From Bacteroidota bacterium (lineage in GTDB: Bacteria > Bacteroidota > Bacteroidia > Flavobacteriales > Weeksellaceae): a stretch of 50,295 nt of DNA. A model generated the notes under the pieces. It saw only the letters and a list, made by a program, of their open reading frames with translations, ran no database searches and was not told where the DNA came from. The DNA lies in contig JAEXAR010000038.1 of assembly GCA_023394415.1 (NCBI GenBank), positions 1 through 50,295 on the forward strand. Reading direction: 5' to 3'. This document shows, piece after piece, positions 32,641 to 40,937 of this stretch; positions within the stretch are counted from its first letter, which is position 1, and every line of letters begins with the position of its first letter. The position numbers and the translations under genes were made by a program.

Positions 32641-34023
32641 ATGAATAAACTACTGACAATAGCAACCATTGCCTGTACTTGTATTTTATCCTGTAAAAGT
32701 TCAAATCCATTAACGGGTTATGTCCCGCACGTACAGGATTTATCATCAGATGAAAAATTAATGGATAAAGTTCAGAGAGATGTATTGAAATACTTCTGGG
32801 ACTTCGCAGAACCTAATTCTCTTCTCGGTAGAGAACGTTATCACACCGATGGTATTTATCCTCAGAATGATGCACACGTTATCACAACGGGAGGTTCAGG
32901 ATTTGGATTGATGACAATATTAGTTGGCGTTGAGCGAGGTTTTATTCCAAGAAAAGAAGCCGTAAAACGATTGACACATATGGCGGATTTTTTAGCAAAA
33001 TCCGACCGTCATCACGGTGCTTGGAGTCATTGGATTAATGGAGAAACCGGAAAAACCGTTCCATTTGGTAGAAAAGATAATGGTGGAGATTTGGTAGAAA
33101 CCGCATTTCTCGTTCAGGGAATGATTACCGTTCGTGAATATTTCAAAAATGGAAATACCGAAGAAAAAGCATTAGCAAAAAAAATGGATGACCTTTGGAA
33201 AGGCGTAGAATGGAGCTGGTACACCAAAGGTGGCGAAAAAATTCTGTATTGGCATTGGTCGCCAAATTACGGATGGGAAATGAATTTTCCATTAAAAGGT
33301 TATGATGAAACTTTAATCACCTATATTCTCGCTGCATCTTCGCCAACTTTTCCGATAGATGCAGAAACCTATCACAAAGGTTGGACTCGAAACGGAACTT
33401 TTACGACGGACAAAACCAAATATGGACTTCCACTTTACGTAAAACATAACGGCGCTGAAGAATACGGAGGACCTTTATTTTGGTCTCAATATTCGTATTT
33501 AGGTTTAGATCCTACAGATTTATCGGACAGATATATCAAAAATTACTTTGATTTGAACAAAAACCATGCTTTAATAAGTTATAAATACGCCCAAGAAAAT
33601 CCAAAAAATTGGAAAGGTTACGGACCAAATTATTGGGGAATGACGGCATCTTATACCAGAAATAAGGACGGAAGCGTTGGTTATACTGCACATATGCCAA
33701 GCAATGACAATGGCGTCATTACACCAACAGCCGCTATCAGCAGTTTTCCTTATACACCGAAAGAATCAATGAATGTTTTAAGGTTCTTGTATACTCAAAA
33801 ACCTCAGTTCATTGGTGTTGCCGGACCTTATGATGCGACTTCCATTCACTACGAAGATTGGTTTACACCACGATATTTGGCGATAGATCAGGGAACAATT
33901 TCGCCAATGATTGAAAATTACAGAACCGGAATGCTCTGGAAATTATTTATGAATGCGCCGGACATTCAAAAGGGACTGAAAAAATTAGATTTTAAATCCA
34001 CAAAATATAATATAAATAAATAA
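32641..34023 (+). CDS. Lipoprotein glucoamylase-like/GH144-family glycoside hydrolase, copy 2
   Basis: The 460-residue paralogue of the preceding gene starts 16 bp after it. The lipobox ends at Cys18 (CILSC), and no proline-rich linker follows. The catalytic domain carries VLKYFWDFAEPNSLLGRERY, TTGGSGFGLMTILVG, HGAWSHWINGETGKTVPFG, KDNGGDLVETAFLVQG and WHWSPNYGWEMNF, as expected for GH144. Endo-cleavage of beta-1,2-glucan to sophoro-oligosaccharides is the predicted reaction. The missing linker hints at a location different from copy 1, for example inner leaflet versus cell surface. This is inference. Confidence 0.87.
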   Translation: MNKLLTIATIACTCILSCKSSNPLTGYVPHVQDLSSDEKLMDKVQRDVLKYFWDFAEPNSLLGRERYHTDGIYPQNDAHVITTGGSGFGLMTILVGVERGFIPRKEAVKRLTHMADFLAKSDRHHGAWSHWINGETGKTVPFGRKDNGGDLVETAFLVQGMITVREYFKNGNTEEKALAKKMDDLWKGVEWSWYTKGGEKILYWHWSPNYGWEMNFPLKGYDETLITYILAASSPTFPIDAETYHKGWTRNGTFTTDKTKYGLPLYVKHNGAEEYGGPLFWSQYSYLGLDPTDLSDRYIKNYFDLNKNHALISYKYAQENPKNWKGYGPNYWGMTASYTRNKDGSVGYTAHMPSNDNGVITPTAAISSFPYTPKESMNVLRFLYTQKPQFIGVAGPYDATSIHYEDWFTPRYLAIDQGTISPMIENYRTGMLWKLFMNAPDIQKGLKKLDFKSTKYNINK

Positions 34024-34041
34024 AATTATCAGAAGCTTTTT

Positions 34042-34123
34042 CCCGCTTTTCGCTCATACTCCTCGTTTCGGCGCTCGCTGCGCTCGCGCCTTCACTGTGG
34101 GGTATCCGCTGCAATCGGGGCTA
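34042..34123. repeat. 82-bp dispersed intergenic element, copy A
   Basis: It begins cccgcttttcgctc and ends gctgcaatcggggcta, with a GC-rich core (gcgctcgctgcgctcgc) unlike the surrounding DNA. A second copy with matching ends but a different core lies at 46663-46751. It separates the GH144 pair from the esterase gene inside the PUL. Confidence 0.6.
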
Positions 34124-34148
34124 GGAATTCGCTTGTAAAATTAAGATT

Positions 34149-34862
34149 ATGAAAAAAATAAGAATTTTATCCGCCATAGTTTTATTCTTTTCTTTAGCAG
34201 TTTCAGCTCAGGAAATAAAAGCCGAATTCAAAAAGGAGATTAAAGAATTAAGGCAAATTTCGTACGTTCTGGATTATCCTGAAAAAACAAAGGAAAAAGT
34301 TCCATTAATTGTATTTCTTCATGGATCCGGAGAGCGCGGAACAAACTTGGAAATGGTAAAAGCGCACAGTCCATTCACGTATAAAAATTTAATCAAAGAG
34401 CCTGTTGCAATTCTCGCACCACAATGTCCTGCAAATCAGTGGTGGGATACTGAAAACGTTTATCAATTAATCAAAGAAATTCAGGGAAATTATAAAATTG
34501 ATGAATCCAGAATTTATCTCACAGGTTTGTCAATGGGAGGTTGGGGAAGTTGGAAATTGGCAAATGAATATCCGGAATTATTTGCAGCATTGGCACCGGT
34601 TTGTGCACCTTCTGACCGTTGGATGAAAGCGACCATTCATCGTTACAAAGAACTTCCGATAAAAATTTTTCACGGCGGCAATGATGATATTGTTTCACCA
34701 ATGACTTCCATTGAAATGTACCAAGAATTGAAAAAAGTTAATAAAAACGTCGAATTAATTATCTTTCCGAATGACAACCATAATTCTTGGGATTCCACTT
34801 ATTCAGATCCTAAATTTTATGAATGGATGCTTTCGCAGAGAAAATCAAATCAAAATCAATAA
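34149..34862 (+). CDS. Secreted alpha/beta-hydrolase (esterase/dienelactone-hydrolase-like)
   Basis: The 237-residue protein has a signal peptide (1-20, ending VSAQ). The oxyanion loop is FLHGSGERG. The nucleophile elbow GLSMGGWG has Ser128, the acid is in HGGNDDIVSP, and the histidine is in PNDNHNSWD, giving a complete catalytic triad. This matches the short prolyl-oligopeptidase/LpqC-like esterases common in PULs. In this context it may remove ester substituents, such as succinyl or acetyl groups, from the glucan; this is inference. It lies 6 bp upstream of the GH3 gene. Confidence 0.88.
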   Translation: MKKIRILSAIVLFFSLAVSAQEIKAEFKKEIKELRQISYVLDYPEKTKEKVPLIVFLHGSGERGTNLEMVKAHSPFTYKNLIKEPVAILAPQCPANQWWDTENVYQLIKEIQGNYKIDESRIYLTGLSMGGWGSWKLANEYPELFAALAPVCAPSDRWMKATIHRYKELPIKIFHGGNDDIVSPMTSIEMYQELKKVNKNVELIIFPNDNHNSWDSTYSDPKFYEWMLSQRKSNQNQ

Positions 34863-34868
34863 AAAATA

Positions 34869-37232
34869 ATGAATATGAAGAAGATCACACTTATCGCTTG
34901 GGCTATTTTATCTGTTTCTTGCAGTGCCCAGAAAATTAAGACACCATCATCATCTGTCTCAGATGAGTTGGTAAAACGTGCAGTACAGACGTACCAGACA
35001 CCCGATTATCTTGCAAAAAAGAAAGTTTTTGTTGATGCATTATTAGCAAAAATGACTTTAGAGGAAAAAATCGGACAGCTCAATCTGCCAACTTCCGGAG
35101 ATTTTACAACGGGTCAAGCTCAAAGTTCCAATATAGGTCAGAAAATAGAATCAGGATTGGTTGGAGGACTTTTCAATATTAAAGGCGCTGAAAAAATTCG
35201 TGCCGTACAAAAAGTCGCTGTTGAAAAATCAAGACTTGGCATTCCGTTGTTGTTTGGGATGGATGTTATCCACGGTTATGAAACTACATTTCCTATTCCT
35301 TTGGCTCTTGCTGCATCTTGGGATATGGATTTAATTCAAAAATCTGCACAAGTCGCAGCTCGTGAAGCATCATCAGATGGAATCAACTGGACTTTTTCTC
35401 CAATGACGGATATCTCACGAGAACCGCGTTGGGGACGAGTTTCTGAAGGTGCAGGTGAAGATCCTTTTTTAGGTTCAGAAATTGCCAAAGCAATGGTCTA
35501 TGGTTATCAAGGAAAAAATTTGGCGGATAAAAACACAATTTTAGCCTGTGTAAAACATTTTGCATTGTATGGTGCTCCTGAAGGCGGTAGAGATTATAAT
35601 ACGGTTGATATGAGCCACACCAGAATGTTTAACGAATATTTTCCACCTTACAAAGCCGCAGTTGATGCCGGAGTTGCTTCTGTGATGGCTTCTTTTAACG
35701 AAGTGGATGGAATTCCTGCAACCGGTAATAAATGGCTAATGGATGATATTCTTCGGAAAAAATGGGGATTTAATGGATTTGTGGTCACAGATTATACCGG
35801 AATTATGGAAATGATAGATCACGGAATGGGAGATTGGCAACAAGTTACCAATTTAGCGCTTAAAGCGGGAATTGATATGGATATGGTGAGCGATGCCTTT
35901 TTAAAATATTTAAAACCAGCCGTTGAATCTGGCGCAATTTCAGAAGCGGAGGTTACACAAGCTACGCGACGTATTTTGGAAGCAAAATATGATTTGGGAT
36001 TGTTTGAAGATCCTTATCGTTATGGTGATGCTGCAGTTGCTGCCAAAGAAGTTTTCAGTAGTGAAAATAGAAAATTTGCCCGTAAAGTCGCGGCAAACAC
36101 TATGGTTCTTCTCAAAAATAATGGAATTTTACCGCTTAAAAAAACGGGTACAGTTGCAGTTATTGGTCCGTTGGTGAATAACTCCATCAATATGTCCGGA
36201 ACTTGGGCAGTTGCAACAAAACCTGGAACAGCCGTACCAATAGTTAAAGGATTACAGGAGACGGTTGGTAAAAATGTAAAAATAATTTGGGCTAAAGGTG
36301 CAAACGTAGAAGATAACGAAAAACTGGAAAATATTTATGCCGCACACGGAAAAGTAGTGGATCGAGACAACCGTGGTGTTGAGGTTCTACTTGATGAAGC
36401 CAAAGCCGCCGCTTCGAAATCTGATGTTATTGTACTCACCATTGGTGAAAGTGCGGAAATGAGCGGTGAATCATCTTCCCGTACAGAAATAAACATTCCT
36501 CAATCGCAGGTAAGGTTGCTGAAGGAAATGAAAAAAACCGGTAAACCTATTGTAATGGTATTGCTTACAGGCCGTCCTTTAGATTTGTCTGAAATTATCG
36601 ATCTTCCGGATGCAATTGTAAATGCTTGGTATCCAGGTACAGAAGCCGGTTATGCTGTTTCGGATATTCTTTTTGGCGACGTTAATCCTTCCGGTAAATT
36701 GCCAATGACTTTTCCGAGAAGTGTAGGACAGATTCCGCTTTATTACAATCATAAAAACACAGGAAGACCTCTGGATCCTGTAAAAGTGGAAAAATGTGAG
36801 TTTGAAAGATTCCGTTCTAATTACATGGACGAATGCAACACGCCGCTTTATCCGTTCGGTTATGGGTTAAGTTACAGTAAGTTTACATATTCAGACGTTA
36901 CAGTTTCCAATGCTAATCCAAAAGGAAACCAAACCGTTACGGCATCCGTAAACGTAACCAACTCAGGAAATTATGACGGTAATGAGGTAGTACAACTTTA
37001 TATTCGCGATTTGGTAGGCAGCAACACAAGGCCGGTAAAAGAACTGAAAGGTTTCCAAAAAGTTTTCCTTAAAAAGGGAGAAAGCAAAAAGGTGACCTTC
37101 AGCATCACGCCGGAGTTGTTAAAATTCTACGATCATAAACTCAATTACGATTGGGAAGCCGGAGATTTCGACATTATGATTGGAACTAATTCTTCGGATT
37201 TGAAAACGACTCGTGTTAATTGGACGAAATAA
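34869..37232 (+). CDS. GH3 beta-glucosidase lipoprotein (BglX-like)
   Basis: The protein has 787 residues. The lipobox ends at Cys18 (LSVSC). The N-terminal TIM barrel carries MDVIHGYETTFPIPLALAAS, RWGRVSEGAGEDP and KHFALYG. The catalytic nucleophile is Asp308 in FVVTDYTGIMEM. The second alpha/beta domain includes VIGPLVNNSINMSGTWAV and GESAEMSGESSSRTEI, where the acid/base Glu is expected. A C-terminal Fn3-like domain (EVVQLYIRD, ELKGFQKVFLKKGE) completes the usual three-domain plan. It should release glucose from oligosaccharides in the periplasm. Two ATGs, 6 bp apart, can start it. Confidence 0.94.
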   Translation: MNMKKITLIAWAILSVSCSAQKIKTPSSSVSDELVKRAVQTYQTPDYLAKKKVFVDALLAKMTLEEKIGQLNLPTSGDFTTGQAQSSNIGQKIESGLVGGLFNIKGAEKIRAVQKVAVEKSRLGIPLLFGMDVIHGYETTFPIPLALAASWDMDLIQKSAQVAAREASSDGINWTFSPMTDISREPRWGRVSEGAGEDPFLGSEIAKAMVYGYQGKNLADKNTILACVKHFALYGAPEGGRDYNTVDMSHTRMFNEYFPPYKAAVDAGVASVMASFNEVDGIPATGNKWLMDDILRKKWGFNGFVVTDYTGIMEMIDHGMGDWQQVTNLALKAGIDMDMVSDAFLKYLKPAVESGAISEAEVTQATRRILEAKYDLGLFEDPYRYGDAAVAAKEVFSSENRKFARKVAANTMVLLKNNGILPLKKTGTVAVIGPLVNNSINMSGTWAVATKPGTAVPIVKGLQETVGKNVKIIWAKGANVEDNEKLENIYAAHGKVVDRDNRGVEVLLDEAKAAASKSDVIVLTIGESAEMSGESSSRTEINIPQSQVRLLKEMKKTGKPIVMVLLTGRPLDLSEIIDLPDAIVNAWYPGTEAGYAVSDILFGDVNPSGKLPMTFPRSVGQIPLYYNHKNTGRPLDPVKVEKCEFERFRSNYMDECNTPLYPFGYGLSYSKFTYSDVTVSNANPKGNQTVTASVNVTNSGNYDGNEVVQLYIRDLVGSNTRPVKELKGFQKVFLKKGESKKVTFSITPELLKFYDHKLNYDWEAGDFDIMIGTNSSDLKTTRVNWTK

Positions 37233-37258
37233 TATGGACTAACTCTAATCTTTTATAT

Positions 37259-39085
37259 ATGAAAAAACTGCATTTTTTGGCTTTAACAATGCTTTCATCT
37301 ATGATGTATTCGCAACAATTTTGCTATGTTGATTTTGGCGAAAATGCAAGTGCAACTTCAGGATGGAACAATGTTATTGCAACAACCCGAAACCAAGAAG
37401 GTATTACAGTATCTCTCAATGATGATACTGGTGCCACAACTGGTGCCACTCTTACAATTAACGATTCATTTGATTTAACCAACAACGCTGGAACCACTGC
37501 GCCTAGTGCTTCAATTCCTTTTCCAGCTAGTGCAACTAGAGACAGTTTTTTTGGTTCAACAGGAACTTTTAATGGACAAACTAATCCAACGGGAGGATTT
37601 GTTTTAACGGGATTAGATCCTGCAAAGTATTATTCGTTCACCATTTTTGCTTCAAGAACGGCGACGGATAATAGAGAGACACAATATGCTATTACTGGAG
37701 CAACTAGTACAACCGTTTATCTTAATGCCTCTAGTAATACTGCTTTAACAGCGGATGCTTTCAATATTCAACCTTCTTCTTCAGGAACTATAACTTTGGT
37801 TGCTTCACCGGGTCCAAATAATAATAACACAACGGGATTTTATTATTTAGGAGCAATGAGAATGGTAATTTCTAGTACGCCTTGGTCTGATACAGGTGCT
37901 GAATCTTTAACACTAACTTATCCAAACGGTGGAAGCATCTGGCAAGTTGGTGATGATGTTACCTTAAAATGGACTAGTGAATACATTTCTGATTTAAATT
38001 TAGAAATTTCAACAGATGGTGGAACATCTTGGAACTCAATTGGAACAATTCCAGCAGTAAACCAATCTTATACTTTTCCAGCCCCGAATTATGTAACTCA
38101 TAATGCCAAGATTAGGCTTTCGGGAACAAGTGTACAAGATACTAGTGATAATGTTTTCAGTATCATTCCAGATGATGATAATGTCTTTAGAATTGTAGTT
38201 CTTGGCTCCTCCACAGCAGCAGGAACAGGTCCTTCAAATCCTGAAAATGCTTGGGTATGGAAGTATAGAAATTATTTAGAACAGATGGATTCTAGATATG
38301 AAGTTACTAATTTGGCTCAGGGAGGTTTTTGTACTTACAATATTTTGCCAACAGGATCGACAATTCCGTCAGGCGTTAATCAAACAATCAATACAGAAAG
38401 AAATATTACCAAAGCACTTAGCTTAGATCCAGATGGTATAATCATTAATATGCCATCTAATGATGCAGCTTACGGTTATCCAGTGGCTGATCAGTTGGCA
38501 AATTATAATTTAGTGTTAAATGATGCTAACGCGCAACAAGTTCCTGTTTGGGTTACAACTCCACAGCCTAGAAATTTTGGTACAAATACAAACAATTTGC
38601 AAATTCAGTTGGATATGTTAACTGCAACAAATAATACGTTTGGGAATACTGTTATTGATTTTTGGACTGGCTTTCCAGTAGCTAACAACAATGGTATTTT
38701 ACCGCAATATGATGCTGGTGATGGTATTCATATGAACGATGCGGCTCATCAAATTTTATTTGATAGAGTGATTGGAAAAGATATCCATACAACAATTAGA
38801 AATTCAGTTTTATCGGTGTCTGATATTTCAACGGCTTCTAAAGACATTAGTGTTTATCCAAATCCGGTTAAAGATGACTTTTTTGTTAGCTTAAAAAACA
38901 GTAAATCAAAATCACTTTCGATTAAAATTTATAGTCTAGATGGAAGAAAAGTAGCGGACTATAAGAATCTAAGATTAGAGAATGATAAAGCAACTTTAAA
39001 TAAAGGAAGCTTGAAAACGGGAATGTATTTGATGGAAGTAACCATCGATGATCAAGTTTTCAAAAAGAAATTATTAGTAAAGTAA
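37259..39085 (+). CDS. T9SS-secreted multi-domain SGNH hydrolase
   Basis: The 608-residue protein starts at ATG 37259; an in-frame ATG 39 bp upstream precedes no signal peptide and is rejected. A signal peptide (1-19, ending SQQ) is followed by a beta-rich domain of carbohydrate-binding character (about 20-205). An Ig-like domain follows (about 215-300, TYPNGGSIWQVGDDVTLKW). The SGNH domain (about 308-505) has Ser318 in LGSSTAAG, Gly and Asn in AQGG and MPSND, and Asp488/His491 in DGIHMND. A type-A T9SS sorting domain (YPNPVKDDFFV onward) ends the protein. It is probably a deacylase acting outside the cell. Confidence 0.87.
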   Translation: MKKLHFLALTMLSSMMYSQQFCYVDFGENASATSGWNNVIATTRNQEGITVSLNDDTGATTGATLTINDSFDLTNNAGTTAPSASIPFPASATRDSFFGSTGTFNGQTNPTGGFVLTGLDPAKYYSFTIFASRTATDNRETQYAITGATSTTVYLNASSNTALTADAFNIQPSSSGTITLVASPGPNNNNTTGFYYLGAMRMVISSTPWSDTGAESLTLTYPNGGSIWQVGDDVTLKWTSEYISDLNLEISTDGGTSWNSIGTIPAVNQSYTFPAPNYVTHNAKIRLSGTSVQDTSDNVFSIIPDDDNVFRIVVLGSSTAAGTGPSNPENAWVWKYRNYLEQMDSRYEVTNLAQGGFCTYNILPTGSTIPSGVNQTINTERNITKALSLDPDGIIINMPSNDAAYGYPVADQLANYNLVLNDANAQQVPVWVTTPQPRNFGTNTNNLQIQLDMLTATNNTFGNTVIDFWTGFPVANNNGILPQYDAGDGIHMNDAAHQILFDRVIGKDIHTTIRNSVLSVSDISTASKDISVYPNPVKDDFFVSLKNSKSKSLSIKIYSLDGRKVADYKNLRLENDKATLNKGSLKTGMYLMEVTIDDQVFKKKLLVK

Positions 39086-39104
39086 ATTGCCTTTAAATAT
39101 TTTG

Positions 39105-39132
39105 AATCACCTCAGTTTGGGGTGATTTTTTA
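39105..39132 (+). terminator. Rho-independent terminator at the PUL end
   Basis: An AATCACC/GGTGATT stem with T-run, 19 bp after the SGNH gene stop. Confidence 0.82.
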
Positions 39133-39166
39133 TTGAATTAAACTTTAAATTTCCACTAAAAACCCG

Positions 39167-39174
39167 TATTTTTG
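39167..39174 (+). promoter_or_regulatory. Candidate -7 box (TATTTTTG) for purB
   Basis: Matches TAnnTTTG 25 bp before the purB ATG and 35 bp after the PUL terminator. Confidence 0.5.
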
Positions 39175-39199
39175 CGCAAGTAAAAAGTAAAAATAAAGA

Positions 39200-40627
39200 A
39201 TGAATTCCTACAAAAATCCGCTTGAAGAACGCTATTCAAGTGAGGAAATGCTCTTTAATTTCTCACACAATAATAAGTTTAGAACTTGGAGAAAACTATG
39301 GATTGCTCTTGCCGAAATCGAGAAGGATTTAGGTTTGGACATTACCGATGAGCAAATTTCCGAACTGAAAAAAAATGCCGAAAATATCGATTATGAAAAG
39401 GCTGCGGAATATGAAAAGAAATTTCGTCACGATGTGATGGCGCACGTTCACGCATACGGAGACGTTGCTCCTTCTGCAAAAGGCATTATTCATTTGGGTG
39501 CAACGTCTGCATTTGTAGGCGATAATACCGATTTAATTCAGATTCGCGACGGACTTGTGATTTTGAGAAAAAAACTCATCAATGTCATCAAAAATCTTTC
39601 AGATTTTGCTATTAAATATAAAGATTTACCAACCTTAGGATTTACGCATTTTCAGCCGGCGCAATTAACAACTGTTGGAAAACGAGCGACGCTTTGGTTG
39701 CAGTCTTTAATTCTAGATTTAGAAGAACTTGAATTCTTCCTTGAAACGCTTCGTTTTCGTGGTGTCAAAGGAACGACTGGAACTGCTGCGAGTTTTTTAG
39801 AATTATTTAATGGCGATTACTCAAAAGTAAAACATTTGGATAAAGAACTTTCTGCTCGTTTCGGTTTCGAAAAAGTGTTTGGTGTTTCCGGACAAACTTA
39901 TGACCGAAAAATTGATGCAAAAGTCGTTTCATTACTCTCTAATATTGCACAATCGGCCCACAAATTTACCAACGATTTGCGCTTGCTTCAAAATTTGAAG
40001 GAAATTGAAGAGCCGTTTGAGAAAAATCAAATCGGTTCATCAGCAATGGCTTACAAACGCAATCCGATGCGTTCTGAAAGAATTGGTGCGCTTGCAAAAT
40101 ATGTGATGTCTCTGTCAACAAGTTCAGCAATGGTAGCAGCAACACAGTGGTTTGAAAGAACTTTGGACGATTCTGCAAACAAAAGATTAACGATTCCACA
40201 AGCATTTTTAGCAGTGGATGCGATTTTGTTGATCTGGAATAATATTATGAACGGAATTGTGGTGTATGAAAACCGCATCAACAAACATATTATGGAAGAA
40301 CTTCCGTTTATGGCGACCGAATACATCATTATGGAAGAAGTGAAAGCCGGCGGAGACCGTCAGGAAATTCACGAAATCATCCGCGTACATTCTATGGAAG
40401 CCAGCAAAAAAGTGAAAATGGAAGGCAAGGAAAATGATTTAATTGAAAGAATAATGAACGATTCTTCCTTAAAAATGGATAAATCAAAATTGATGGAAGT
40501 TCTCGACCCTAAAAATTTCATTGGTTTTGCGCCAATACAAACGGAAGAATTTATTCAAAACGAAGCACAGCCCATTTTGAAAAAATACGCCCACGAAATA
40601 GGATTGGAAGCGGATTTGAAAGTATAA
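39200..40627 (+). CDS. purB: Adenylosuccinate lyase
   Basis: The 475-residue enzyme acts twice in purine synthesis, cleaving SAICAR to AICAR and adenylosuccinate to AMP. The fumarase/aspartase-superfamily signature GSSAMAYKRNPMRSE is present near residues 279-293. HLGATSAFVGDNTDL and FTHFQPAQLTTVGKRA carry the conserved histidines. The length is usual. It is followed by a terminator and then, after 310 bp, by purL, so the two purine genes are adjacent but separately controlled. Confidence 0.97.
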   Translation: MNSYKNPLEERYSSEEMLFNFSHNNKFRTWRKLWIALAEIEKDLGLDITDEQISELKKNAENIDYEKAAEYEKKFRHDVMAHVHAYGDVAPSAKGIIHLGATSAFVGDNTDLIQIRDGLVILRKKLINVIKNLSDFAIKYKDLPTLGFTHFQPAQLTTVGKRATLWLQSLILDLEELEFFLETLRFRGVKGTTGTAASFLELFNGDYSKVKHLDKELSARFGFEKVFGVSGQTYDRKIDAKVVSLLSNIAQSAHKFTNDLRLLQNLKEIEEPFEKNQIGSSAMAYKRNPMRSERIGALAKYVMSLSTSSAMVAATQWFERTLDDSANKRLTIPQAFLAVDAILLIWNNIMNGIVVYENRINKHIMEELPFMATEYIIMEEVKAGGDRQEIHEIIRVHSMEASKKVKMEGKENDLIERIMNDSSLKMDKSKLMEVLDPKNFIGFAPIQTEEFIQNEAQPILKKYAHEIGLEADLKV

Positions 40628-40629
40628 AT

Positions 40630-40661
40630 GAATGCAGGCGGTTTTGTCTGCATTCTTTTTT
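40630..40661 (+). terminator. Rho-independent terminator of purB
   Basis: A GAATGCAG/CTGCATTC stem with 10-nt loop and T6 tract begins 2 bp after the purB stop codon. Confidence 0.88.
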
Positions 40662-40761
40662 GGTTTAAAGTTCAACGTTTCAGGTTCAAAGTTTTTAAAA
40701 TTAATAAAACAAAAACTTTAATTATGAATAATAAAGGGCTTTAATCATATGTGAAATATAA

Positions 40762-40777
40762 AAAGTCAATTGACTTT
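40762..40777. promoter_or_regulatory. 16-bp perfect palindrome upstream of purL (possible operator)
   Basis: AAAGTCAATTGACTTT is its own reverse complement. It lies in the 310-bp gap between purB and purL. The same gap holds a hairpin gaacatctttagatgttc near 40809-40826 and 7-bp-like ctttgcg repeats (40911-40930) next to the purL start. No canonical promoter box was found. Confidence 0.4.
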
Positions 40778-40937
40778 AGTCGAATTATAAAACTTTGCTA
40801 TCATTGCAGAACATCTTTAGATGTTCCTTAGCCTCAGAGTTTTTATTGTTTTTGAATCGGCGAATCTAAGATTTGCGAACTTAAAATATTTTCAAAGTAG
40901 TAAAATAAAATCTTTGCGCTCTTTGCGTTAAATAAAA

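Larger units (their letters stand above)
25109..39085 (+). other. Polysaccharide utilisation locus, predicted for beta-1,2-glucan
   Basis: Eight same-strand genes run with short spacings: SusC, SusD, LamG lipoprotein, two GH144-type glucanases, esterase-like hydrolase, GH3 glucosidase and T9SS SGNH hydrolase. Surface binding, cleavage, import and periplasmic trimming are all represented. The substrate call rests on GH144 members being endo-beta-1,2-glucanases and on GH3 enzymes acting on sophoro-oligosaccharides in Bacteroidota. No SusR, hybrid two-component or ECF sigma/anti-sigma gene is adjacent. The unit is split by a terminator at 31176-31212 and interrupted by a repeat at 34042-34123. 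Confidence 0.75.

Noticed and set aside
37220..37258. 13-codon extension of the SGNH hydrolase overlapping the GH3 gene
   Set aside because: It would put polar residues before the signal peptide. ATG 37259 gives a standard signal peptide.
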